A DNA stretch of 64,000 nt. It comes from Holophagaceae bacterium (GTDB taxonomy: Bacteria > Acidobacteriota > Holophagae > Holophagales > Holophagaceae). Below, piece after piece: positions 26,825-35,888 of this stretch (position 1 is its first letter; the number at the start of each line of letters is the position of its first letter). The stretch covers positions 80,440 to 144,439 of the forward strand of contig JALRCU010000009.1 of the NCBI GenBank assembly GCA_023257195.1. The letters run 5' to 3'. The position numbers were made by a program, and so were the translations under genes. Below the pieces are notes generated by a model. That model was not told the DNA's origin, did no database searches, and worked only from the letters and a program-made list of their open reading frames with translations.

Positions 26825-29097
26825 CGAACTTCGATAACGAATCGAGGGGGATTGGCGAATTTAGTTTTTTTAAGTCCATAATCTCCTTCAATCCAATCCT
26901 GGCGCATGTTGGTCCTAAAAGGACTTAAAACATGGCCACTCATTCCCAAGGGGAGAACTATAGTCGAAGCATCTAAATCTCTTACGTCGGCTAGAAATCT
27001 CATACTTTGGCCATACGTGGGTTGATTGGCTCGTACGGCACGATAATTACCACTTTGTGGTTCTTCGTTAATGCCGAAAATAGATCTTAAAATAAATCCT
27101 CCTTGTCCTAAGGGATGCTGGGGTCTCGATGGATTATAATCACCCCATTTTTTTAAGGGGTTTCCTTTTATTTGTTGATCAGAGATTTTTATAACTTCCA
27201 TAAGAAAAGTTCGTTTGTCGCCAAGACCCGAAAACGTCCACTCTTCTTGCGAAGCCAGCAATGATTCAATTAAAGGAGCGTCATTATTCGTAAAATTAAG
27301 GGTAGATCCATCGAAGCCTGTTCCTAAAAGAATTTTTTTATACAGTTCATCTCGATAGTTGATCCGGATAATTTCAGCCTGAGTAAATAGTTCACTGTCA
27401 CGATCAGAGTTTCCATCCCAAGAAGTGAATAGTGTTCTCATTTCCTGAGGCATGAAGGGAATTAGGAGTTTTATGAGATCACGATGAGGAATAGAGACGG
27501 TATCCAACTGAATATTGTTCATATCGTTTAAATCTAATTGTTCGCGAAGACCAATTAATTGGTTTATGCGTTGAGCTCTTGCAGGACTTGCCCAACGTGA
27601 TGAAATATAAAGAGGACTAGAATTTCCAACTATTCTTTGGTTTGCTGTTGTGATCCACCCGCTCTTTGGGTTATAAATTCTAGGCATTGTATTTTGATCG
27701 AGATAACCCTTCCAACTTAAGTGTCCTGGAATCGGCAGCGCCCCATTAAAACCCGGAGGACGAAGAGGGATTAATCCAGCAGCTCGCCAACCAATATTTC
27801 CCTCAATATCTCCGTAGGTCACATTCATTAAGGGTCCACGATAGTCATCGAAGGCCTTATTGAATTCATTCCAATTAGTTGCTGTCATGATTTTGACCAT
27901 TGGAAAACTTACCAGTCTTGAGTCGAGTGCAGACCAGGCCAATGAATATCCGGGGCGAACCTGTGGTCCATGATTACCCTCATAGACTCTCATTCTGTCT
28001 TCGGGATGGTTTCTGATTTTAATCAGTTCAATACGTTCACGAATTGCTGTCTCACGAAAAAGATCTTGCTCATCTGCCGATAAATTTGTGAAGCCCCATG
28101 CGATATGCTGATTTTGGCCAAGTAGGATGCCGGGCAGGAAAGGGAGAGCTACACCCTGAATGATAAATGCTTGAGGACTCTTAATTACGAAGCGCACTGG
28201 GAACCAGTATCCTGGGCTACGAATATCCATATGAGGGTCATTGGCTAGGAGAACGTGGCCATTTTTACTTTTTATGGGTGATATCACCCAGGAGTTAGAC
28301 CCAAAAAGCGGAGGGTCAATCTCGGGAAGATTTGGAGTAGATGGATTTAGTAAAGACTGGAAACTTTTCAATCGCCCGGGGGAGTTTGACTTAAAAAAGA
28401 AAAGGGGGTCATTTAGATCAGACTGTTTATCCGGAATAAGTAACTGATCGGCGGAAGTGTATACGGGGAAGATAAATTTTCTCTCGCGCTCACTAAGAAA
28501 TTGAAGTGACTCATTTCGAAGATCATCTTTCCAAGAGTTTGCTTGAGATTCAGTCATCAGCAATAAGCAGGCCAAGGAGTCCTCTGGGGTCCAAGGTTGC
28601 GGTTTCACCCGAAGGATCTCGAACTCAATACCCAAACCCTTTTTCCACCCTAAGGATTTTTCATGAATTTCAATAAATCGATTCACCCCCCAAGAAAAAT
28701 GTCTTAGTGCCTCTTGCTGATTTGTATCAAGTCCTTGCCAAGCTCTTTCGGCTACCTGAGCAAACCCTAGTATTCGGTGCCACCGATCATTCGAAAGGGT
28801 AGACGGTCCCAATATTTCCGACAAAGATCCTTTGGCTGCCCTCCTGAGAAGTTCCATTTGGAACAGTCTCTCGGAAGCTACGAGATAACCCTGGATTTTG
28901 AAGGCATCAGATAAATTTTCTGCCTCAATTGTAGGTATTCCACGCTCATCGATCATAATTTTTGCAGGATGAGAAATCTGATGTATCTCGATCAAATCTG
29001 GAATCTTCGACTGAATAAAGATATATCTCCATGCTGTGAATATAGCTAGAGACAGTCCAAGTATTATGAAAGTTGCAATTTTAGTTTTAAAACTCAT
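26821..29097 (-). CDS. Penicillin acylase family (Ntn) hydrolase
   Basis: Secreted amidase that matures by self-cleavage into alpha and beta chains; family members hydrolyse acyl-amides such as acyl-homoserine lactones or penicillins. After an N-terminal membrane or signal segment (TKIATFIILGLSLAIFTAWRY) come the alpha-chain features (DERGIPTIEAENLSDAFKIQGYLVASERLFQME), a spacer, and FGSNSWVISP, where the Ser after Gly is the expected N-terminal nucleophile of the beta chain. NDPHMDIRSPGYWF and WGFTNLSADEQDLF follow. The frame opens at 29118, inside purD; the ATG at 29097 clears purD's stop and gives ~758 aa. The natural substrate is unknown. Confidence 0.88.
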   Translation of the reverse strand: MSFKTKIATFIILGLSLAIFTAWRYIFIQSKIPDLIEIHQISHPAKIMIDERGIPTIEAENLSDAFKIQGYLVASERLFQMELLRRAAKGSLSEILGPSTLSNDRWHRILGFAQVAERAWQGLDTNQQEALRHFSWGVNRFIEIHEKSLGWKKGLGIEFEILRVKPQPWTPEDSLACLLLMTESQANSWKDDLRNESLQFLSERERKFIFPVYTSADQLLIPDKQSDLNDPLFFFKSNSPGRLKSFQSLLNPSTPNLPEIDPPLFGSNSWVISPIKSKNGHVLLANDPHMDIRSPGYWFPVRFVIKSPQAFIIQGVALPFLPGILLGQNQHIAWGFTNLSADEQDLFRETAIRERIELIKIRNHPEDRMRVYEGNHGPQVRPGYSLAWSALDSRLVSFPMVKIMTATNWNEFNKAFDDYRGPLMNVTYGDIEGNIGWRAAGLIPLRPPGFNGALPIPGHLSWKGYLDQNTMPRIYNPKSGWITTANQRIVGNSSPLYISSRWASPARAQRINQLIGLREQLDLNDMNNIQLDTVSIPHRDLIKLLIPFMPQEMRTLFTSWDGNSDRDSELFTQAEIIRINYRDELYKKILLGTGFDGSTLNFTNNDAPLIESLLASQEEWTFSGLGDKRTFLMEVIKISDQQIKGNPLKKWGDYNPSRPQHPLGQGGFILRSIFGINEEPQSGNYRAVRANQPTYGQSMRFLADVRDLDASTIVLPLGMSGHVLSPFRTNMRQDWIEGDYGLKKTKFANPPRFVIEVR

Positions 29098-29101
29098 TAA
29101 G

Positions 29102-30412
29102 TTAAGACCAGAGATCATACAAACTTTTACCCGCGCGATGATGTCTTAGTGCTTTTTCTCCGATATCAGGGCGATACTGCATTCCGAACCAAGCCACTTG
29201 GCCAATGATCAATTTTCCTCTTTCCTGTGCTTGCTCAAGGTTTTTACCAGAGACCACTACATTGAGAACTCGACCTCCGTGGGTAAACCAACGATGATCC
29301 TGTAATTTAGTGCCAGCATGAATAATACTTGGATTACCTATCGGTAAGTTCGGAATTTCAACAGGCTGAAAAACCTTGTCTGGGTATCCCGCAGAGGCTA
29401 GTACATAGGTGAGATGAGTACCCGGCTTTACCTCTACCATCTTCTTTGAGAGACGCTGTTCGGCCACTTGAAGCAAAAGAGGAAGTAAGGGCTCATTCAT
29501 CATCGCCATCAACACCTGTGCTTCTGGATCGCCAAACCGGCAGTTGTATTCTAGTAGTTTTGGACCCTCAGAAGTCCACATGATGCCGAGGAAAAGAACC
29601 CCTCTCGCGACGAGACCCTCTGAATGCAGACCATCAAGCGTAGGATCGATGATCTTGCACTTCAAAACTTCAACATCATCCTCGGTTAAAAAAGGGATGG
29701 GGGCGAAAGCACCCATCCCCCCCGTATTGGGACCTTTATCGTCTGACATAAGTTTTTTATGATCTTGGCAAGCTGGTAACAAACAGTAATTTCGGTGATC
29801 TGGAGTGACGTCTATCAATAAATGCTGAGAAAGTTCAATTCCATTTAAATATTCTTCAAAGACGATTTTTTTACTAGCTTCTCCAAATTTGCCATCGAGA
29901 AACGAGCGAAGTGTTTTTAGTGCTTCTTCCTTAGTTGAAGCAATAACCACTCCCTTTCCACTAGCAAGTCCATCTGCCTTGAGCACAATGGGCAACAAAT
30001 GAGGCCAATGAATGATCAGTGATTCTCCAGTGCTCCAGTCTGAAATATCATAGGATGCTGCGGTCGGAATTTCATATTTTTTCATAAAGTTTTTAGCAAA
30101 AGATTTGCTGCCCTCTAAAAGGCTGGTCGATTGATCGTGTCCAAATACCTTGAGGCCATGATCGACGCAACTATCCCCCAATCCTGCAACCAAGGGGCCT
30201 TCAGGCCCTATAATAACGAGGTCTATTTTTTGTTTTTCGGCCCAATCAGCTACTAGATCGACCTCGAGGGGGTTTAAATCAATGCATTGTCCGAATTCTT
30301 GCATGCTATCAGATCCAGGCAGAAAATATAGATCACAATCGGGGCTATCTAAGTAAATCTTTTGGGCTATGGCATATTCTCGACCGCCTGAGCCGACTAA
30401 AAGAATACGCAT
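29102..30412 (-). CDS. purD: Phosphoribosylamine--glycine ligase PurD
   Basis: ATP-grasp ligase forming glycinamide ribonucleotide, the second step of purine synthesis. MRILLVGSGGREYAIA and IGPEGPLVAGLGD mark the N-terminal domain, and KADGLASGKGVVIA, NTGGMGAFAPIP and EYNCRFGDPEAQVLM mark the ATP-grasp core. 436 aa is normal. It follows polA by ~30 bases and precedes the acylase gene by four, suggesting a polA-purD-acylase transcript. Confidence 0.96.
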   Translation of the reverse strand: MRILLVGSGGREYAIAQKIYLDSPDCDLYFLPGSDSMQEFGQCIDLNPLEVDLVADWAEKQKIDLVIIGPEGPLVAGLGDSCVDHGLKVFGHDQSTSLLEGSKSFAKNFMKKYEIPTAASYDISDWSTGESLIIHWPHLLPIVLKADGLASGKGVVIASTKEEALKTLRSFLDGKFGEASKKIVFEEYLNGIELSQHLLIDVTPDHRNYCLLPACQDHKKLMSDDKGPNTGGMGAFAPIPFLTEDDVEVLKCKIIDPTLDGLHSEGLVARGVLFLGIMWTSEGPKLLEYNCRFGDPEAQVLMAMMNEPLLPLLLQVAEQRLSKKMVEVKPGTHLTYVLASAGYPDKVFQPVEIPNLPIGNPSIIHAGTKLQDHRWFTHGGRVLNVVVSGKNLEQAQERGKLIIGQVAWFGMQYRPDIGEKALRHHRAGKSLYDLWS

Positions 30413-30443
30413 CTGGAAGTCCTCTTTAAACAGTGTTTCTTGC

Positions 30444-33254
30444 CTATTTACATTCTAACCAATTGGCACCTTTTCTTACCTCAACAACGAGTGGAACTCC
30501 GAGTGGCTTAATGTCATCCGCTTTCTCCATTGAGCGCTTTAAGATATTGGAGACCTCGTCATATTCCTCTGGTGGTGCCTCTAAAAGTAATTCATCATGA
30601 ACTTGAAGTAATATTTTGGCTGAAAATCCCCCTGACTTTAATTCATTGTGAAGTTTGACCATCGCCCGACGCATAATATCAGCAGCCGTTCCTTGGACAA
30701 CCGTATTGACCGCGACTCTTAATCCTGTTGCTCTAATATTGCCATTGGCACTTTCTAAATCAGGAATTCTTCGAGTTCGACCCCAAAAGGTTGTGGCTTG
30801 TCCTTCTTTCTCTGCAATCATTTTTGTTTTTTCGATCCATTCAGCAACTTTAGGCATTCGTTCAAAATATCGATCAATAAACTCTTTGGCCTCTTTGTGG
30901 GTAATTCCTAAAGAACCGGCTAAGGCGAAAGCTCCTTGACCGTAGAGAAGCCCGAAGTTAACTGTCTTTGCTCTAGATCGCTCCTCTGCGGATACTGCTT
31001 CAATTGGAATGCCCATCACTTCGCTTGCTGTTCTTCGGTGAATGTCTTCTCCACGCTTAAATGCACCAAGAAGAATAGGATCTCCAGCCAAAGCTGCGAC
31101 TACTCTCAATTCAATCTGGGAGTAGTCGGCATCCATAAGATACCAACCCGCCTTCGGAATAAATGCTCTTCGTATTGATTTACCTTCATCGGTTCTCACT
31201 GGTATATTTTGCAGATTAGGGTCCGAACTCGCTAATCGACCACTAGCAACGGCTGCCTGGTGAAGGCGAGTGTGCACTCGGTTAGTTAGGGGATTTATCA
31301 TTTGAGGAAGGGCATCGATATACGTCCCAAGCATTTTTTGGAGTTCTCGGTATCTGAGAAGTACTTTAGCAATCTCGGAATTATGATTTTTTGCTAGCTC
31401 TAAAAGGGAGTCTTCATCAGTGCTTGGAGACTTCGACTTTCCGGTATAGCGAATAACGGGTAAATTTAATTTTTCAAAGAGAATTTTTCCTAATTGAGAT
31501 GGTGAGTTTAGATTGAAATTTTCACCAGCAATTTTGATTGCCTTTGCTTCGCAGAGATTCCTTTCTTGAGTAAATTGCTTACTAAGATTTTCAAGAACCT
31601 TACGATCAAGAGAGATACCTATTTTTTCAATATCTGAAAGGACTCTTAAGAGGGGCAGATCGACATCCCGGTAAATTCGACTTTGAGCAGGCTTATCCAT
31701 ACGCTTTTTTAATAAAATACAGAGACGACGTGCTAAATCTGAATCCTCCGCAGCATACTGTGTGGCTATCTTGATGGACACTTCATCAAATCTTTTTTGA
31801 GTTCGACCCTTTCCGGTAATTTCTTCATAACTAATTGGTTTTATATTTAAGTGTCGAACTGAAAGATCGTCAAGATTGTGTCTAAGATCAGATTCAAGAA
31901 TATAGGAAAGGAGCATACTGTCATCATCAATACCATCGATAACAAAACCGTGTCTTTCAAGAACTTGAAGATCATATTTCAAATTTTGTCCGCACTTTTT
32001 AATATTCGGATCAGAAAAAATGGGTCCCAAAATGTCCCGTACTTCTGAGAACGGTAAATTTTCTTCATCGAGATAGCTAGAAATTTTTTTATAATATAGG
32101 GTAGCTTCTCCGACTAGATCCCAATCATTTTCAGGTAGACCTGACTCTGGCATCAGTCCCGGCAAGGCTCCCTCTTGGTCACTATTTTCCGATTTGAGAT
32201 GGGCTAAGGGCACATAAATACCGTGGTGATCTTGCCATGCCAAGGAGATACCTACGAGATGGCCTCGGGTTGCATCGATACTTGTAGTCTCGGTATCAAA
32301 AGCAAAATGACCAACCTCGCTACATATATTAGCTATCTTCTTTAATTGATCCAAAGTTTTAACCTGCTCATATTTTCTAGGAACTGAGCTTGTAAGGACG
32401 TGGCTATTAGAGGTGAATTCTTTTGCGAGTGAATGAAATCCCAGGTCAAGGAATGTTGTTCGAGCTTTATCGAAATCAAAGCCTTTAAAATGCAAATCTT
32501 TCACCTCTACGGAAACATTTAGATCTCTTACGATTGTTACCAATTGTTTTGAAAGATTCCTCCACGAAGCCGATTCTTCAAGACCAGCCTGTTGCCGAGG
32601 CTTTAATTCAGAAATATGTTCAATAATATTTTCGAGCGTCCCATATTTTTCTAGAAGCTGCGCGGCCCCTTTCTCCCCAATTCCAGGAACTCCTTGAATA
32701 TTGTCTGACGCATCTCCAACGATTGTTAGGAAATCTATGATTTGCTCCGGGTAGACTCCCATGCGTTCACGAACACCTTCACGGTCGTACCATATTTCTC
32801 CATCTCGAATATTCAGGACCTGAATATCTTCATTACGCACTAATTGAAGTAGATCTTTATCTGGACTCACAATGACAGAACGTAAATTAGCCCTGCTACT
32901 TTTTTCCGCAAGAGTACCGAGTACATCGTCTGCTTCAAAACCCTCTACTTGTACGATGGGAATAGAGAGACTCTCTATAATTTCTCGAATCATCGGAATT
33001 TGAGGCACCAGATCCTCCGGCATTGCATCTCGATTCGCTTTATAGGCCTCCGACAATTTATGCCTGAATGTGGGTGTAGGTGTATCAAAGACGCATGCGA
33101 TATATTCAGGCTGATAGGTTTTTATGATCTGAAGGAGAATTTTTGAAAACGTAAAAGCTGCCCCATTTTTGAGATTCTTGTTTGCGAAATATGCCCTAAA
33201 GATAAAGGCAAAAGTATCAATGAGAAATACTTGCGAAGTTTTGGAATCTGGCAT
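30444..33254 (-). CDS. polA: DNA polymerase I
   Basis: Repair and Okazaki-fragment polymerase. In 936 aa all three domains are present: the 5'-3' exonuclease (FDTPTPTFRHKLSEAYKANR, VEGFEADDVLGTLA, GVPGIGEKGAAQLL), a 3'-5' exonuclease that appears functional because HFAFDTETTSID keeps the catalytic Asp and Glu, and the polymerase domain (SGRLASSDPNLQNIP, MDADYSQIELRV, RSRAKTVNFGLLYGQG, QVHDELLLEAP). It lies ~10 bases downstream of an SDR-gene-free junction at 33.26 kb in a co-directional block. Confidence 0.97.
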   Translation of the reverse strand: MPDSKTSQVFLIDTFAFIFRAYFANKNLKNGAAFTFSKILLQIIKTYQPEYIACVFDTPTPTFRHKLSEAYKANRDAMPEDLVPQIPMIREIIESLSIPIVQVEGFEADDVLGTLAEKSSRANLRSVIVSPDKDLLQLVRNEDIQVLNIRDGEIWYDREGVRERMGVYPEQIIDFLTIVGDASDNIQGVPGIGEKGAAQLLEKYGTLENIIEHISELKPRQQAGLEESASWRNLSKQLVTIVRDLNVSVEVKDLHFKGFDFDKARTTFLDLGFHSLAKEFTSNSHVLTSSVPRKYEQVKTLDQLKKIANICSEVGHFAFDTETTSIDATRGHLVGISLAWQDHHGIYVPLAHLKSENSDQEGALPGLMPESGLPENDWDLVGEATLYYKKISSYLDEENLPFSEVRDILGPIFSDPNIKKCGQNLKYDLQVLERHGFVIDGIDDDSMLLSYILESDLRHNLDDLSVRHLNIKPISYEEITGKGRTQKRFDEVSIKIATQYAAEDSDLARRLCILLKKRMDKPAQSRIYRDVDLPLLRVLSDIEKIGISLDRKVLENLSKQFTQERNLCEAKAIKIAGENFNLNSPSQLGKILFEKLNLPVIRYTGKSKSPSTDEDSLLELAKNHNSEIAKVLLRYRELQKMLGTYIDALPQMINPLTNRVHTRLHQAAVASGRLASSDPNLQNIPVRTDEGKSIRRAFIPKAGWYLMDADYSQIELRVVAALAGDPILLGAFKRGEDIHRRTASEVMGIPIEAVSAEERSRAKTVNFGLLYGQGAFALAGSLGITHKEAKEFIDRYFERMPKVAEWIEKTKMIAEKEGQATTFWGRTRRIPDLESANGNIRATGLRVAVNTVVQGTAADIMRRAMVKLHNELKSGGFSAKILLQVHDELLLEAPPEEYDEVSNILKRSMEKADDIKPLGVPLVVEVRKGANWLECK

Positions 33255-33263
33255 AGTCAGCCT

Positions 33264-34112
33264 TTAATGCTTTAAACCGTAAATTTTTTGGGCGAGAGCC
33301 TCGTACCAAGACATAGGGATTAACTTTTTTAAGATCAGAACTATGTGAGCATCGGGACCTATCAATACTCTCCGAGGGGGGTGAATACTATTTATTGCCT
33401 TTGCAATCTTCTCTGCTGATCGATCAGGATCTCTGGCCCAACGCTGACTTACCTCTTTGCCAAAAGATAAATAGCGATTAAGGATGGCCTCGTATCTTGT
33501 ACCTTTTACTCGCCTGGGAAGGTCTCCCCAAACTTTAGTGGCGGTATTCCTCAGTTCGGTACGCACTGCCCCGGGCTCTACTAATATGACTTTGATATCA
33601 GGTGCGAGTTCCATTCTAAGGGCCTCCCCAAGGGACACAACTGCATACTTACTAGCTGAATAGGCTCCCCCAAGAGGAATACTCACTCTTCCAAGCATAG
33701 ACGCGATATGAACAATGCGGCCTTCGCCGGGGTGCGCATTACGTCTTATGAGTGGTAGAAAATAATTCGTCACACGATGAAGCCCCATCACATTAGTCTC
33801 CATTTGATTTCTTAATTCCTGAGTAGTTATGTATTCAAGGGGACCTACTTGGCCATAGCCAGCATTATTAATGAGACCAACGATTCTTAAGTGCTGATAC
33901 TGTTGCACAACAAGACTTACAGATTCATCAGAAAGAACATCTAAGGCTACTCTAACAATATCTTCGCCATCAGGTAGATCGATCAGACTTTCCAATCTTC
34001 GAGCTGTTGCAATAACCCCCCATCCCTGTCTCCGCATAGCCCAGACCAAAGATCGACCAATACCGGATGAGCATCCCGTAATTACAATCCATTTAGTGGG
34101 TTGATTTTGCAT
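33264..34112 (-). CDS. Short-chain dehydrogenase/reductase
   Basis: Classical SDR of 282 aa with TGCSSGIGRSL (cofactor), NNAGYG, Ser in HIASMLG, YSASK (Tyr and Lys), and VEPGAVRTEL. The pattern, and a C-terminus with RVLIGPDAHIVLILKKLIP, resembles membrane-associated SDRs often annotated as retinol or steroid-type dehydrogenases. The substrate is unknown. It sits 15 bases after the beta-barrel gene and ~10 before polA. Confidence 0.9.
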   Translation of the reverse strand: MQNQPTKWIVITGCSSGIGRSLVWAMRRQGWGVIATARRLESLIDLPDGEDIVRVALDVLSDESVSLVVQQYQHLRIVGLINNAGYGQVGPLEYITTQELRNQMETNVMGLHRVTNYFLPLIRRNAHPGEGRIVHIASMLGRVSIPLGGAYSASKYAVVSLGEALRMELAPDIKVILVEPGAVRTELRNTATKVWGDLPRRVKGTRYEAILNRYLSFGKEVSQRWARDPDRSAEKIAKAINSIHPPRRVLIGPDAHIVLILKKLIPMSWYEALAQKIYGLKH

Positions 34113-34127
34113 GGGATTAAAAGTACA

Positions 34128-34937
34128 TCAGAAAAGTCGAACAATATTAAAAGCTAAGCCCCAATCCCCACCAGCTCTTGCACCAATCCCTTGATAGTCG
34201 CCTGGAATAACTTGATGGGCTGTTGTTCCTTGTGTATTCGTGCCTATGAGGGTAAAACGATGTCCGAAGGTTTGAAATTGGTACCCTAAAGAAAATCCGA
34301 CTCTAAGAGAGCGACGAGCAGGGATGCTCACAGGAACCTGGTAATTTCTCAAAGAGCTTGGGACAGGGTAAAACTCAACAATTAAGCTTTGCTTATTTGA
34401 GATTTGGTATTTCATTGCCAGAGGTATATTAAATACTGAGCGACCTGTGCTTGTTTGGGTAATAAAGGTGGGAGTAATGCCTATAGTCCAGGGTCCCGAG
34501 AAGTATTCTGTTGGTAGTTGATAGGTGACTCCAGAAATACCTTCATAAACATTAATAGTCGATATATTTTCATTTACTTTTTCGTTAAAGTGCTCAACTC
34601 GAAGGGAGGATCGTAAGGCTTTTTCCGAATAAAGGACTCCCTGAACACTAACTACGATTGTTTTTTGATCACTAGTTCGATAAATCCCATAATTTAATTC
34701 GGGAATACCCGTAACGGAGCCCCAAAACCCAATACCAGAGTAAGCGTACCCATCGAGACCGAAAAGGTTTTGGCTATTTCCCCTCACCGACTCGGTAAAC
34801 CGGTGCGTAAATATTACTCCCCAACCCTCCCTCAGGTACGAAGTCGTTGGAAGATTGAGATTTAATGGAATCTCTTGCTGTGCAAACAGGATAGGAAAAG
34901 ACAAAAGGAGTAGTAGAAACTTTTTCGGACCCATCAC
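34128..34937 (-). CDS. Predicted outer-membrane beta-barrel, DUF5777-like
   Basis: A 269-aa exported protein. A signal peptide covers residues 1-19 (KKFLLLLLSFPILFAQ), then come alternating hydrophobic/polar strands characteristic of a beta-barrel, ending in an aromatic residue (VRLF), as outer-membrane proteins do. The opening (LPTTSYLREGWGVIFTHRFTE...) resembles DUF5777-family barrels, which in other bacteria lie near respiratory or cytochrome genes. Here it is directly downstream of the cytochrome c maturation pair ccsA-resB, so an envelope role linked to respiration is possible but not shown. Confidence 0.65.
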   Translation of the reverse strand: MMGPKKFLLLLLSFPILFAQQEIPLNLNLPTTSYLREGWGVIFTHRFTESVRGNSQNLFGLDGYAYSGIGFWGSVTGIPELNYGIYRTSDQKTIVVSVQGVLYSEKALRSSLRVEHFNEKVNENISTINVYEGISGVTYQLPTEYFSGPWTIGITPTFITQTSTGRSVFNIPLAMKYQISNKQSLIVEFYPVPSSLRNYQVPVSIPARRSLRVGFSLGYQFQTFGHRFTLIGTNTQGTTAHQVIPGDYQGIGARAGGDWGLAFNIVRLF

Positions 34938-34963
34938 CTCGCCCCCTTCCCTTTGAGTTTAGA

Positions 34964-35884
34964 TCAATACATCTCTCGATTGACACCTTTGACGTCTTTA
35001 CCCTCGTCCGGCGGCAGCGGTTCTGTATAGATGTGCATACTTTGGCTTTTGGTAGGTAGGTACGACATACCAAAATAAGTAAATAAAATCAGAAACCAAG
35101 ACGCAGCACTCACTTTCAGAACTGTGCGGCTTTTCAGGAAGGAGGTGTGGTGCATATGAAGTACCGCGCCGTAGATCAGCCACGAGATCAGACCCCAATT
35201 TTCTTTCGGATCCCAAGCCCAGTAGTCAGACCATGCAAATTTGGCCCATAAGCCTCCGGTGATTAAGCCTCCTAAAAGAAATAAGTAGCCAATACGAACC
35301 CAATCTCGATGTAAGACCTCAAAATTCACTTCTTGGCGTCCGATGGCACGAGCCCAAAAAGAATCTTTATCTAAGTTTATAGTTCCAGTTCGAATTAGAG
35401 CCAAGATACTCAATATAAAGGCGACTGTAACACTAGAATAGCCTGAGAAATAGATCGTGACGTGAGGAAGAAACCAACCGCTATTTAATGCCGGTGGAAC
35501 AGTAACAATATCGATATCTTGTTTAAGTAAAGCAAATAGCTCAGCTGAAAGAATGATGATTAATGAAAGAAATCCTAATAATTTTATCTTTTTGAGCCAT
35601 TCGATGGATAGCGCCAATAAACCGAATAGAAAACTAAAGTAAAGAAGACTCTCGTAGAAAGTCTTAAAGGGTGGACGACCGGCTATAATACCTCTTGAGA
35701 CGAGAATATAGACATTCACACACCAACCTAACAGGAAGATAAGCCGAGCAGCCTTGTAGATCTCACTTTCATATTTCGATCGAAGGATACTGAGAGCATA
35801 GGCGATGCAGGCTACTGTGTAGGCGATCAGCATGAGCTGAAATCCTATTTCAGCTTTGGCAAAATTAAAATAAAAACTCATCAT
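34964..35884 (-). CDS. ccsA: System II cytochrome c maturation protein CcsA (heme handling)
   Basis: Membrane protein that carries heme across the inner membrane for covalent attachment to apocytochrome c. The tryptophan-rich WWD-type motif is present (WAKFAWSDYWAWDPKENW), with conserved flanking His residues (LPHVTIYFSGY before it, LHMHHTSF after it). About eight membrane segments over 306 aa fit CcsA/ResC. It is encoded four bases downstream of resB, its obligate partner. The short hydrophilic tail is unremarkable. Confidence 0.93.
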   Translation of the reverse strand: MMSFYFNFAKAEIGFQLMLIAYTVACIAYALSILRSKYESEIYKAARLIFLLGWCVNVYILVSRGIIAGRPPFKTFYESLLYFSFLFGLLALSIEWLKKIKLLGFLSLIIILSAELFALLKQDIDIVTVPPALNSGWFLPHVTIYFSGYSSVTVAFILSILALIRTGTINLDKDSFWARAIGRQEVNFEVLHRDWVRIGYLFLLGGLITGGLWAKFAWSDYWAWDPKENWGLISWLIYGAVLHMHHTSFLKSRTVLKVSAASWFLILFTYFGMSYLPTKSQSMHIYTEPLPPDEGKDVKGVNREMY

Positions 35885-35888
35885 ATTC